Of a stretch of DNA of 64,000 nt, positions 36,800 through 46,337 are shown piece after piece. The notes under the pieces are model-generated. The model ran no database searches. It had not been told where the DNA came from and saw nothing but the letters and a program-made list of their open reading frames with translations. Each line of letters opens with the position of its first letter. Within the stretch, counting starts at the first letter, position 1. The DNA lies in the NCBI GenBank assembly GCA_050331715.1, contig JBHJGO010000070.1, forward strand, positions 1 to 64,000, written 5' to 3'. The position numbers and the translations under genes are program-made. The DNA is from JBHJGO01 sp050331715. Lineage in GTDB: Bacteria; Cyanobacteriota; Cyanobacteriia; Cyanobacteriales; Microcoleaceae.

Positions 36800-37567
36800 A
36801 TGGTATCACGTATCATGCCCGCTTCACAAGCATACAGGAGGTTAAGGGTGCTTTCCAATATCAGCACAGTTCTTCTTAGTCCAACGTCACTTCGATTGGC
36901 GATGTCACTCGGTCTCATTTTCTCAGCCTTTTTCGCCGATCCTGCATCTGCCCAATTGTTTAAGCCTCAAAGAAATGGAGCTCCTGCTACTGCTAGAGGG
37001 GGAGGAGCCAGGGGTGCTTGTCCAACTGATCTAGCTGAGGCAAAGCCTCTAATTCCCGTACTTCCCGAGGCTCAGGCGAGTCCCACCATCAGCGACCGCC
37101 CCGCACTCTTCGTTTATGTGCCTGAAGCTTCGGTTCAGAGGGCTTTCTTTAGTCTTGAGGATGAATCTGGGCAGTCCGTGTATCAAAGTAAGTTCGAGCT
37201 GCCTCAGGATTCCGGCATTCTTAAGATTACTCTTCCTAAAACGGCTCCAGCTTTGGAAATTGGTAAGCGGTATCTCTGGTCTCTGGTGATGATCTGTGGA
37301 GAGGAACTAGAACCGGATAGTCCTATGATTACAGGCTGGATGGAACGTCAGCAACCTCTAGACGGTTCGACCAGTGCTCCTGTCTCCCTCAATCAAGCCG
37401 CTATTCTGGGCCAGGCGGGGCTATGGTATGATATGATCGATGTCCTTGCTCAGCTCAAGCAAACGCAACCTGACGATTCAACCATACTTCAGGTTTGGAG
37501 AACTGAGTTGATCTCTGCCGGATTGGAGGAAATCGTAGACCAACCCTTCCTCGACCCAGGTGATTGA
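36800..37567 (+). CDS. DUF928 domain-containing protein, copy 1
   Basis: 255 residues. Long N-terminus with a signal peptide (SLGLIFSAFFADPASAQLF, cleavage near ASA-QL). DUF928 pattern: GAPATARGGGARGACP, LFVYVPEASVQRAFFSLEDESG, LEIGKRYLWSLVMICGEELEPDSPMITGWMER, then QAGLWYDMIDVLAQL. Contains Cys at GACP and MICGEE, likely a disulfide. The family often co-occurs in cyanobacteria with CHAT and CHASE2 genes; its function is unknown. The ATG is probable, but a second ATG at 36815 would also precede the signal. A paralogue lies at 56468. Confidence 0.88.
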   Translation: MVSRIMPASQAYRRLRVLSNISTVLLSPTSLRLAMSLGLIFSAFFADPASAQLFKPQRNGAPATARGGGARGACPTDLAEAKPLIPVLPEAQASPTISDRPALFVYVPEASVQRAFFSLEDESGQSVYQSKFELPQDSGILKITLPKTAPALEIGKRYLWSLVMICGEELEPDSPMITGWMERQQPLDGSTSAPVSLNQAAILGQAGLWYDMIDVLAQLKQTQPDDSTILQVWRTELISAGLEEIVDQPFLDPGD

Positions 37568-37653
37568 CGACGCGTTAGACGATGTACCCATTCTTGTTGC
37601 ACCCGCCATCTTTATCCGTTGGGTTCTAGACGTTCGGTGAACTTAGATTTTTC

Positions 37654-40464
37654 ATGTTGACTTCAGTTCGACAGTGGATGAAGCAATGGCGATTTGTGTT
37701 GGCGATTGCTCCCAGTATCACAGGCTTAATCATGCTGGGAGGAACCGTTGGTCTGTTCCAGTTGTTGGAATGGACTAGCTTTGATCTGATGTTTCGGGCA
37801 CGATCACCGGAGCCGATTGACAAACGGATCCTGGTGATCACAATCAGCGATGAGGATATCAATGATCTGGGAAAATGGCCCCTCAGTGATGGATTAATCG
37901 CCCAGTTGATTCAGAAAATTAATGCCTACGGGCCTCGAGCGATTGGTTTGGATATTTATCGAGATTTGGCCGTTGAACCGTGAAATCAGGAGTGGCTCGA
38001 CGTTATCCGCTCTACCCCAAATCTTATCGGCATTCAAAAGCTGACCGGTAACCCAGTTCCCCCCAATCCACTCTTAGCGGAGCTTGGCCAGATTTCTCTA
38101 GCTGACATCGTCTTGGATGCCGATGGAACGGTGCGGCGTAGTCTCTTTACTGCGGAAGACGAAACGGGTGAGATAATACCAACTCTGGGAGTACAACTCA
38201 GTCTGATTTATCTGGCCTCTGAGAATATTCAGCTAGAAGTAGGGAATCGAAGCGGAGCGTATCACCTCGGAAAGGCAACCTTTGTTCCCTTGAAAATCGG
38301 CGACTTCGGCCATCAACAGACTGATTTGGGAGGATATCAGATTCTGCTGAACTATCGAGGTATCCAGGATCGATTTGAAACCCTTTCGGTAACTGAGGTG
38401 CTCTCTGGTCAGTTATCGCCAGAACTCGTCCAGGATCGGGTCATCCTGATTGGTTCAATTGCAGAAAGCACCAATGATTTCTTTGCTACTCCCTACTCTG
38501 ATGCCCAAACTGTTGCCTCAGAGGGGATGGCAGGGGTGATTGTCCATGCGAACATAGTCAGTCTGATTCTGTCAGGTGCTTTGGACGGCAGAACCCTGAT
38601 GCGACCCTGGTCGCTGTGGGCAAAGGGGATCTGGGTATTGATTTGGGGCTTTATCGGCACAGGCCTAAGTTGGACATTACCTCAGGCCACCTTGTCAGGA
38701 ATCAGACTGTTTTTTATCCGGCTAATTCTCAACTTCTTGCTGGCGGGTGGCATCGTCATCATCTGTGGTTATTTTGCATTTCTAAATGGGTGGTGGATTC
38801 CCATTGTTTCCCCCCTGGTGGCTCTAGTGGGCTCAACGGTTCTCGCTACTAATTTTCGGCATCAGTCGGAATTAATTGCGGCCAATGATCAACTCAAAGA
38901 TTACTCCCAGACCCTAGAAGTCAAGGTACGACAACGAACTCAAGAGCTGGAGAAGGCAAAGCTGGCCGCAGATCAAGCTAATCAGGCCAAAAGCGATTTT
39001 CTAGCCAACATGAGCCATGAGTTGCGAACCCCACTGAATGGCTTTCTAGGCTATGCACAAATTCTCAAGCGCACCTTACCGAGCAATGATCAAGATGGGG
39101 TCAGCATCATTTATCAATGTGGTTCCCACCTGTTGAATCTGATTAACGATCTGCTGGATTTGTCAAAGATTGAAGCCCAGAAACTAGAACTGAACTATGA
39201 CGAGGTTGAGCTACGTCCCTTTCTGACTGGTGTGATTGAAATTTGTAAAATCCGCACCCAGGAAAAAGCGATTACCTTTGTTTCCCATCTGGATCCACGA
39301 TTGCCAAAAGGGGTGATAACCGATGAAAAGCGACTCCGGCAAGTTTTAATCAACCTCCTGGGAAATGCTATCAAGTTCACTAACCAGGGTTTTGTAACCT
39401 TCACTGTTGAGATTCTAGCGTCGGCTCCGTCGGTGTCAACTAGCCGACAGGACAATAGCTTCAACCCTGGCGCTCATCCTGTAGAACTCTTTCCACAGGT
39501 GTCAGATGCGGTCAAGCTTCGATTCCAAATTGAAGATACTGGAGTCGGAATGTCCCCTGAGCAACTGAAGACAATCTTTTTACCCTTTGAACAGGTGGGA
39601 GAAACAACGAAGAAGTCAGAAGGTACAGGGCTTGGGCTGGCAATTAGTCGTAAAATTGTGCGGCTGATGCAGAGTGACTTGTATGTCGAGAGTCAGCTAG
39701 GGCGAGGCAGCCGATTTTGGCTAGATTTAGAGCTAAAAGCAGTTAAGCATCAGCAGACTCAGGCACAGGACGAAGTACCGAAAAAAATTATCGGGGTAAT
39801 GGGGCAAGCGCCTAGAATTCTAATTGCCGATGACCGGCCTGAGAATCGAACAGTGATTACTGAGTTATTAACTCCACTTGGTTTCACCTGCATTGAAGCA
39901 AGTGATGGTCAGGAGGGACTCCAGCAAATCAGCAATACACCGGTTGATTTGGTGATTACCAATATTGTCATGCCAGTCATGAATGGTCTGGAGATGATTC
40001 AGCGTATTCGCCAGTCTCCCCAACTCCATCATGTCCCAATCGTGGTCTCATCTGGACGTGTCTTCCAAACGGAACAACAGAAATGCTTTGCGGCTGGAGC
40101 AGACGCTTTTCTCCCAAAACCAGTTCAGATCGATCAACTCTTTGCTTGCCTAAAGGAACAGTTGAATCTGGAATGGGTTTATCAAGATCAGCAACCCACA
40201 CCACGACACTCGACTGTAAAACCATCTAATACAGAAATTCGGTCTGAACGCTTGGAAAGCTTACCCCAGGCGGAAATAGAACATCTACTCGATTTGACCA
40301 GGCGAGGCCATGTAGTAGGCATAGAAGAATCCCTGCGCCAGCTCGAACATCTGGGCAATGAACAAAGCCTGATCGCAACGGAACTACGAAAACTGACTCA
40401 AGGTTTTCAACTCAAACAAATTCGTCAAATTCTAGAATCCCATCTCAGAATAATCAAGCGCTGA
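37654..40464 (+). pseudogene. CHASE2-sensor hybrid histidine kinase, interrupted by an in-frame TGA
   Basis: One reading frame of 936 codons with an internal TGA at 37981-37983 (codon 110). Frame and homology are continuous over the stop: AVEP-stop-NQEWLDVIRSTPN aligns with YEPGHQDLQKILQTQDN of the CHASE2 cyclase at 59546, so a Gly GGA became TGA. Parts: membrane helix about 15-40, CHASE2 sensor to about 310, three C-terminal helices, HisKA with His455 in MSHELRTPLNG, HATPase_c (INLLGNAIKFT, DTGVGMS, GTGLGLAIS), receiver (IADDRP) and a C-terminal helical tail. The receiver has Asn (39961-39963) in place of the phospho-acceptor Asp. The downstream piece alone (38113-40464, 783 residues) would lack the first helix. 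Could be real decay or a sequencing error. Confidence 0.85.
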
Positions 40465-40468
40465 TCTC

Positions 40469-41398
40469 CTAAAGAACCTTAGACCGAAGTAATGCAACAG
40501 GAAGACAGAGCATCTTGCGCCACATCGGAACGTAGGCCCGTTTAGTAAAGACATCGTATTGATTCCGTTCTATCGCATCTAAAATCTTGCTGTACAACAA
40601 CAGGGCAGACCACACTGGCCATCGAATATCAGGGTTAAGCACTCGAATTCCCTGTTCTGCCAATCCGTAGAACTTCCGGGCTCGACGGATTTGAAACTGC
40701 ATTAAATCCCGCCATCGCTGGTCAACCACGCCATTCATCAGATCCTTCTCGGTGTAGCCAAATTCTGCTAGTTCATCTAACGGTAGGTAAATCCGGCCCC
40801 GTCGCGCATCTTCACCCACATCCCGGAGAATATTGGTCAATTGATTGGCAATGCCTAAAGCAATCGCTTCCTTGCGAGGGGTGTGAATTCCTGTTGGGTT
40901 CCAGGGTGCGTTGAAACTGGATTGGTCAACGCCCATCACTGCCATGGACATCAAGCCAACGGTTCCGGCAACCCGATAGCAGTACAGCTCCAACTCCTCA
41001 AAGGTTTCATAGCGACTGCGATGCAAGTCCATCCGTTGCCCGGCAATCATGTCTCGAAATGGCTGAATGTCCATGGGAAAACGACTTAACGTATCAACCA
41101 GTGCCACATCCTCATCATCAATCGGATGACCGGCAAAAACTGACTCCAAGTGCTCTTCCCAATGATTCAACGTTTCCAGCGTGGTTGAGGCTGCTTCAGG
41201 CCCATCGACCAATTCATCTGTCCGGCGGCACCAAACGTAGATTGCCCAAATAGCCCGCTGTTTCTCAGCAGGCATCAGTTGAGTTCCCATGTAAAAGGTT
41301 TTGGAATACTCGGCTGTTACCTGGCGACACAGCTCGTAGGAGTCCTCTAACGGAATCAGCTTTTTCACGGTTCGGGGGAATTGAGGCAGTTGTAGCAT
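40469..41398 (-). CDS. crtB: Phytoene synthase
   Basis: 309 residues. Condenses two geranylgeranyl diphosphates into 15-cis-phytoene, the first committed carotenoid step. Both Asp-rich substrate motifs are intact: CRRTDELVDG (DxxxD) and NQLTNILRDVGEDARRGRIYLP. Further landmarks are YSKTFYMGTQLMP at the start and CYRVAGTVGLMS. Sits 38 nt after crtP on the same strand, forming the usual crtP-crtB operon of cyanobacteria. Confidence 0.97.
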   Translation of the reverse strand: MLQLPQFPRTVKKLIPLEDSYELCRQVTAEYSKTFYMGTQLMPAEKQRAIWAIYVWCRRTDELVDGPEAASTTLETLNHWEEHLESVFAGHPIDDEDVALVDTLSRFPMDIQPFRDMIAGQRMDLHRSRYETFEELELYCYRVAGTVGLMSMAVMGVDQSSFNAPWNPTGIHTPRKEAIALGIANQLTNILRDVGEDARRGRIYLPLDELAEFGYTEKDLMNGVVDQRWRDLMQFQIRRARKFYGLAEQGIRVLNPDIRWPVWSALLLYSKILDAIERNQYDVFTKRAYVPMWRKMLCLPVALLRSKVL

Positions 41399-41436
41399 TC
41401 GTTATATTCGAGTCCCGGATGATCTAATGGAGTGAG

Positions 41437-42894
41437 CTATGACTTCACCGAAGGTTGCAATTGAGCTGAACCAGGAGTATTGAGACCTTGGCTCTGATCA
41501 GAAGTCGCAGTAACTTGCCTCTGAACTGCTGCATGTCGATGAATCGCCTGCGCCGTTAGTTTACCAGAAAGCACAGCCCCTTCCATACTGGCTAGATAGC
41601 GCTGCATGGTGTAATCTCCCGTCAGATAGAAGTTCGAAATAGGTGTGACCTGATCAGGGCGATGAGCTTGCCGCCCTGGAGTGGCCTTGTAGACTGACCG
41701 AGGCGTTTTAACAACGTGATACTTCAGCAACTTGGCTGGATGCGGAATCTGGTCGGGGAAGAGCTTTTCTAATTCTGTCATTGTTGCAGCAACAATTTCC
41801 TCATCGGACTTGCTAATCCAGTCCTTGGCTGGAGCTAGCACCAATTCAAGCATAGATCGATCTGGGTCAGAATAAGCCTCACAAGTGTTGCTCATGTCAG
41901 CATACACACTCAGCAGGGGGGAGCGAGAGAAGAGGAGATGATCCACATTTGTCAGCTTCCGGTCAAACCAGAGGTGAAGATTAATTACAGGTACCCCTTC
42001 CAAGCCATCCAATTGCTGGAAATACTCCATTTCCTTCCAGGGCTGAGGCAGCATTAATTTCAACGGATCAACGGGCATGGCTGAGACGTAGGCATCCGCC
42101 ACTAACAGCTCGGGTTCAGCACCATTGCCCTCACGCATCAGGAAACCCTGAACAGTGTTATCAGAGTTCAGCAAGAATTTTTTCACGGGCGCACTCAGGT
42201 GAACTTCTCCTCCCCGTTCGGTGATGTAGTCCACGAGAGGCTGGCATAGACGTTCTGTTGGAGAGCCGTCCAGGAAAGCCATCTTCGACCCGTTCTTTTC
42301 CTGGAGGAACCGATTCAGCGCTGTCAAAATCACCGTGGAGGAAATTTCATCTGGGCCGATAAAGTTCAGTGCCTTGGACATGGCGATAAATACTTCCGTT
42401 GCCACTCTGGGGGGAACGTTCTGTTTGTCCAACCATTCCATGAAGGAATATTTATCCATCTGCTCTACATAGTTCTGGCCTTGAAGCATAGCCGGAATCA
42501 GACCCAGGCCAAACCGAATCTTTTCTGGCCAGGTGAGCATATCGTTGTTTCTCAGAATGGCCACCACGCCATTCAAGGGCGCAGGTAAGTCTGGAAAGTC
42601 GAAGCGAGAATAGGTTCCAGGCTTTTCTGGTTGGTTGAAGATCATGGTGTGCTGTTTCCACTGCAATCGATCTTCAATGTCTAACTCTTTGAAGAGTTGC
42701 AGCATATTGGGATAGGCTCCGAAGAAAATGTGAAGCCCTGTCTCGTACCAATCGCCATCCTTATCTTGCCACGCTGCCACTTTGCCACCCAGAACATCTC
42801 GCCGTTCGAGAACAACTGGTGTATGACCTAAATCCGTTAAATACTTAGCGCAGGATAGTCCCGCCAGACCTGCCCCTGCAATTGCAACCCGCAT
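41437..42894 (-). CDS. crtP: Phytoene desaturase (plant/cyanobacterial type)
   Basis: 485 residues. Introduces two double bonds into phytoene, giving zeta-carotene, with a plastoquinone-linked electron route. FAD-binding N-terminus RVAIAGAGLAGLSCAKYL (GxGxxG) followed by VVLERRDVLGGKVAAWQDKDGD; typical PDS segments ETGLHIFFGAYPN and FYLTGDYTMQRYLASMEGAVLSGKL near the C-terminus. Unlike bacterial CrtI it has the plant-type FAD-linked sequence. Heads the crtP-crtB unit; the region upstream has a TATAAT box and an HLR1-like element. Confidence 0.97.
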   Translation of the reverse strand: MRVAIAGAGLAGLSCAKYLTDLGHTPVVLERRDVLGGKVAAWQDKDGDWYETGLHIFFGAYPNMLQLFKELDIEDRLQWKQHTMIFNQPEKPGTYSRFDFPDLPAPLNGVVAILRNNDMLTWPEKIRFGLGLIPAMLQGQNYVEQMDKYSFMEWLDKQNVPPRVATEVFIAMSKALNFIGPDEISSTVILTALNRFLQEKNGSKMAFLDGSPTERLCQPLVDYITERGGEVHLSAPVKKFLLNSDNTVQGFLMREGNGAEPELLVADAYVSAMPVDPLKLMLPQPWKEMEYFQQLDGLEGVPVINLHLWFDRKLTNVDHLLFSRSPLLSVYADMSNTCEAYSDPDRSMLELVLAPAKDWISKSDEEIVAATMTELEKLFPDQIPHPAKLLKYHVVKTPRSVYKATPGRQAHRPDQVTPISNFYLTGDYTMQRYLASMEGAVLSGKLTAQAIHRHAAVQRQVTATSDQSQGLNTPGSAQLQPSVKS

Positions 42895-42933
42895 CGCTAG
42901 ACCTTAGAATTTACTTCAATTTTTATTTGTTCC

Positions 42934-42958
42934 ATTATACTTTACATCTCGTTACATT
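42934..42958 (-). promoter_or_regulatory. crtP promoter with an HLR1-like (RpaB) element
   Basis: On the minus strand TATAAT at 42939-42934, about 40 nt from the crtP start. Directly upstream is TTTACATCTCGTTACATT (plus strand, 42941-42958), matching the HLR1 consensus of two (G/T)TTACA half-sites 4 nt apart with one mismatch. Overlap with the -35 area suggests repression by RpaB in low light. The divergent dnaK gene starts at 43071. Confidence 0.6.
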
Positions 42959-43070
42959 GAGATCCTGTCTTTGGGAGTCGAGAAACCGTAAACTCCAGAA
43001 ACTTAACGATAAAATGGAGGATGCACGTACAATTGTGATTTGACTGGCAGTACGAGGAGACAACCAACAC

Positions 43071-45074
43071 ATGGGAAGAGTCGTTGGCATCGATCTGGGG
43101 ACAACCAACTCTGTTGTTTCAGTGATGGAGGGGGGAAGACCGATTGTCATTCAAAATTCAGAAGGCGTGCGAACTACTCCGTCAGTTGTTGGTTTTACGA
43201 AGGAAGGAGAGCGATTGGTGGGACAGATGGCACGGCGACAGGCCGTCCTCAATCCTCAGAATACCTACTACAGTGTGAAGCGACTGATTGGTAATAAGTA
43301 CGCAGAATTAGCCCCTGCTTCCAAGCGAGTGCCCTACACGATTCGTCGGGACGAGGTGGGGAATGTGAAAATTAAATGCCCTCGTGTTCAACGAGACTTT
43401 GCTCCAGAGGAGGTCTCAGCGATGGTTCTACGAAAACTGGCAGACGAAGCCAGCCGCTATTTGGGGGAAGAGGTGACGGGCGCTGTGATTACGGTTCCCG
43501 CCTACTTCAATGATTCCCAACGACAGGCAACGCGGGATGCCGGCCGAATCGCTGGACTGGAAGTAAAGCGAATTTTAAATGAACCGACAGCTGCGGCCCT
43601 GGCCTACGGTCTGGACAAGCAAGGCTACCAAACTATCCTGGTATTTGCCCTGGGGGGTGGACCCTTCGATGTTTCCCTTCTGGAAGTCGGTGATGGCGTA
43701 TTTGAAGTTCGAGCTACTAGCGGCGATACACAGTTGGGTGGAACTGACTTTGACCAGAAAATTGTGGACTGGTTGGCGGAGAAATTTTTAACGGAAGAAG
43801 GAATTGACCTGCGGCGCGATCGCCAATCTTTGCAGCGACTGACTGAAGCCGCAGAAAAGGCCAAGATTGAACTTTCAGGGGTCGGCTCAACGGATATTAA
43901 CCTTCCCTTTATCACTGCCACAGAAGATGGGCCGAAACATCTGGAAACCCGCCTCACACGGGGAGAATTTGAAGGATTGTGCAGCGATTTGATTCAGCGA
44001 CTACGGCGACCGGTGAAGCAAGCCCTGGCCGATGCCAACCTCAGCCCCAGTCAAATCGATGAGGTGATTTTAGTCGGCGGTTCAACTCGGATGCCGATTG
44101 TGCAGCAGGTGATTCGGAGTTTGATCAATCTGGAACCGAATCAGAATATTAATCCTGATGAGGTGGTTGCAGTCGGGGCAGCAATTCAGGCGGGGGTTCT
44201 GGGTGGAGAAGTGCGTGACATTTTGTTGCTAGACGTCACCCCCCTCTCCTTGGGCCTGGAAACCATTGGGGGTGTGATGAAAAAACTGATTCCCCGCAAC
44301 ACCACCATTCCGGTGCGACGCTCTGATGTCTTTTCCACCTCAGAAAATAACCAAACCCTGGTGGAGGTTCATGTCGTCCAGGGAGAACGAGAATTGGCCG
44401 TCGATAACAAGTCCCTCGGTCGGTTCAAGCTAACGGGCATTCCTCCGGCTCCTAGAGGGATTCCCCAGGTACAAGTGGCTTTTGATATCGATGCCAATGG
44501 AATTCTGCTGGTAACGGCCATGGATCGTACCACAGGTCGAGAACAGAGCGTTACGATTCAGGGAGCCTCTAACCTGAGTCAGGAGGAAGTGAACCGGATG
44601 ATTCAGGAGGCGGAACGGTTCTCAAACCAGGATCGACTGCAACGGGAGCGGGTCGAGAAACGCAATCGCGCCCAGGCCCTGACCTATCAAGCAGAACGTC
44701 AGCTTCGGGAAGTGGCCCTGGATTATGGAATGCAATTTGCCCAACGCCAGCGCAGCCGGATCGAAACTCTGATTCGGGCGCTGCGGGATAGTCTGGAACG
44801 GGACGATGACCGGGGAATTGATCAGATAGGCGCGGATCTGCAAGATGCCCTGTACGACCTGAGTCAGGAGGTGGCCATCTATGCAGACGAGGAAGATGAT
44901 GATGACCTGTTTGGTTCGATTCGGCGTACCTTTTCCGGGGAGAGTCGTCGGCAGGATGAATATGACTACAGAGATTATCCGCCCCAGTATGGTCAACGAA
45001 ATGTCACCCGCACTCGCCGCTATTATCAGGCCCAGAGCGACGACTGGGACGACAGGGATGATGACTGGCTCTAG
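43071..45074 (+). CDS. dnaK: DnaK-type (Hsp70) chaperone with altered phosphate motif
   Basis: 667 residues. Hsp70 chaperone with MGRVVGIDLGTTNSVVSV at the start, Lys70 in SVKRLIGN and Glu171 in ILNEPTAAALAYG conserved, substrate-binding domain about 390-540, and an acidic C-terminal tail (SDDWDDRDDDWL). Likely the DnaK1/DnaK3-type paralogue of cyanobacteria, as the linked dnaJ lies 31 nt downstream. Odd: the strictly conserved DLGGGTFD reads ALGGGPFD (Ala193, Pro198 replacing the catalytic Asp and the autophosphorylation Thr), each a single A-to-C change. ATPase activity may therefore be abolished, or these are errors. Confidence 0.93.
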   Translation: MGRVVGIDLGTTNSVVSVMEGGRPIVIQNSEGVRTTPSVVGFTKEGERLVGQMARRQAVLNPQNTYYSVKRLIGNKYAELAPASKRVPYTIRRDEVGNVKIKCPRVQRDFAPEEVSAMVLRKLADEASRYLGEEVTGAVITVPAYFNDSQRQATRDAGRIAGLEVKRILNEPTAAALAYGLDKQGYQTILVFALGGGPFDVSLLEVGDGVFEVRATSGDTQLGGTDFDQKIVDWLAEKFLTEEGIDLRRDRQSLQRLTEAAEKAKIELSGVGSTDINLPFITATEDGPKHLETRLTRGEFEGLCSDLIQRLRRPVKQALADANLSPSQIDEVILVGGSTRMPIVQQVIRSLINLEPNQNINPDEVVAVGAAIQAGVLGGEVRDILLLDVTPLSLGLETIGGVMKKLIPRNTTIPVRRSDVFSTSENNQTLVEVHVVQGERELAVDNKSLGRFKLTGIPPAPRGIPQVQVAFDIDANGILLVTAMDRTTGREQSVTIQGASNLSQEEVNRMIQEAERFSNQDRLQRERVEKRNRAQALTYQAERQLREVALDYGMQFAQRQRSRIETLIRALRDSLERDDDRGIDQIGADLQDALYDLSQEVAIYADEEDDDDLFGSIRRTFSGESRRQDEYDYRDYPPQYGQRNVTRTRRYYQAQSDDWDDRDDDWL

Positions 45075-45105
45075 ACCAGTCGCTAGAGTTTAGCTGAATT
45101 AATCC

Positions 45106-46104
45106 ATGACTGATGACAACTCAACAATGCAGAACTTTCGCAACTACTATCAAATCCTAGGGGTTCCCAGAGAGGCTTCAATTGAAGAGATCAAGAAAGC
45201 ATATCGGCGTTTAGCCAGACAGTATCACCCTGATTTGAATCCAGGGGATAAGCAAGCAGAAGAAAAGTTTAAAGATATTGGCGAAGCCTACAGCATTCTC
45301 TCAGATGACGAGAAACGATCTCAATACGAGGAATATAGCCAATTTTGGAAGCAAAAGAGCAAAGGTTCTCCCTTCAGTGGCTTCAAAAACTGGGGTAATC
45401 GGGGAGCAAATGGCCGTTCCCAGGAGATGGACTACGACCAGTATTCGGATTTCAATACGTTCATTGATCAGTTGATGGGTCGGCAGCGAGACGTTCGGAC
45501 GGTGGTGGCGGATGAGCCTCGACCCGAACCCGTTGATCCTTACCGTTCCCCCCGCACCAAGGCAGTGTATAAGGCCGGTTCCCGTGAGGCAAGACGCGAT
45601 ATTGAAGCTCGTCTAACGATTCCCCTAGAACGGGCCTACACGGGCGGCGTTGAACGAATTCGGATTGAGGATGGCCGTTCAATTGAGGTGGAAATGCCGC
45701 CAGGGATGCTGACGGGCCAACGAATTCGGCTGAGAAATCAAGGGATTAACGGCGGAGATTTGTATCTGAAAATTAGTGTCCTGCCCCATGATCTCTTTCG
45801 GGTTGATGAGATGAATATTTACTGCCAGGTACCGATTACCCCGGTTGAGGCGGTTCTGGGCGGCAGCATCGAAGTGCCGACCCTGGATGGCCCGGTAAAA
45901 ATGCGAATTCCCGCTGGCGTTGCTTCAGGGCGGCGGTTACGTTTGGCAAATAAGGGCTACATCAATGAACGGGGAGAACGGGGCGACCAACTGGTGGAGT
46001 TGCAAATTGTTGCTCCAGAGGAGCTAAGTCTTCAAGAACAGGATCTCTATGAACAGTTAAGAGATCTGGAAACCTTCAAACCCCGCAGAGATTTACTTCT
46101 CTAG
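45106..46104 (+). CDS. dnaJ: DnaJ-type co-chaperone (type II, no zinc finger)
   Basis: 332 residues (an internal ATG at 45127 is an alternative start). Stimulates the ATPase of its Hsp70 partner and delivers substrates. J-domain about 12-75 with the HPD loop RQYHPDLNPGD. A G/F-poor linker follows, then the C-terminal peptide-binding domain (LTIPLERAYTGGVERIRI, LYLKISVLPHDLFR, ITPVEAVLGGSIEVPTLDGPVKMRIPAG). No CxxCxGxG zinc finger, as in CbpA-like DnaJ. Next to dnaK, which it probably serves. Confidence 0.95.
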   Translation: MTDDNSTMQNFRNYYQILGVPREASIEEIKKAYRRLARQYHPDLNPGDKQAEEKFKDIGEAYSILSDDEKRSQYEEYSQFWKQKSKGSPFSGFKNWGNRGANGRSQEMDYDQYSDFNTFIDQLMGRQRDVRTVVADEPRPEPVDPYRSPRTKAVYKAGSREARRDIEARLTIPLERAYTGGVERIRIEDGRSIEVEMPPGMLTGQRIRLRNQGINGGDLYLKISVLPHDLFRVDEMNIYCQVPITPVEAVLGGSIEVPTLDGPVKMRIPAGVASGRRLRLANKGYINERGERGDQLVELQIVAPEELSLQEQDLYEQLRDLETFKPRRDLLL

Positions 46105-46337
46105 TTTTTTGAAGAGTGGATAGTAAGGCTGCCTGCTCTTCAAGCTCATAATCCAGTGACATCTGGCAAATCTGGCCAGTAGAATGGAAATGGATGGGAA
46201 AGTCAGGGTTGAGCACGTTTTTTCAATACAGCTTCAGTGCCATTGATCCAGCGGATTATCTAGAGCAATTCGATTCACAATTGATTCAAATTCAGTTCAA
46301 ATTATTTGACTTCAGCAGGAGTTGGGAGTAGATCGCC

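Noticed and set aside
37981..37983. TGA as a selenocysteine or programmed recoding site
   Set aside because: No SECIS-like hairpin is evident after it, and the homologous residue is Gly, so a nonsense change or error is simpler.
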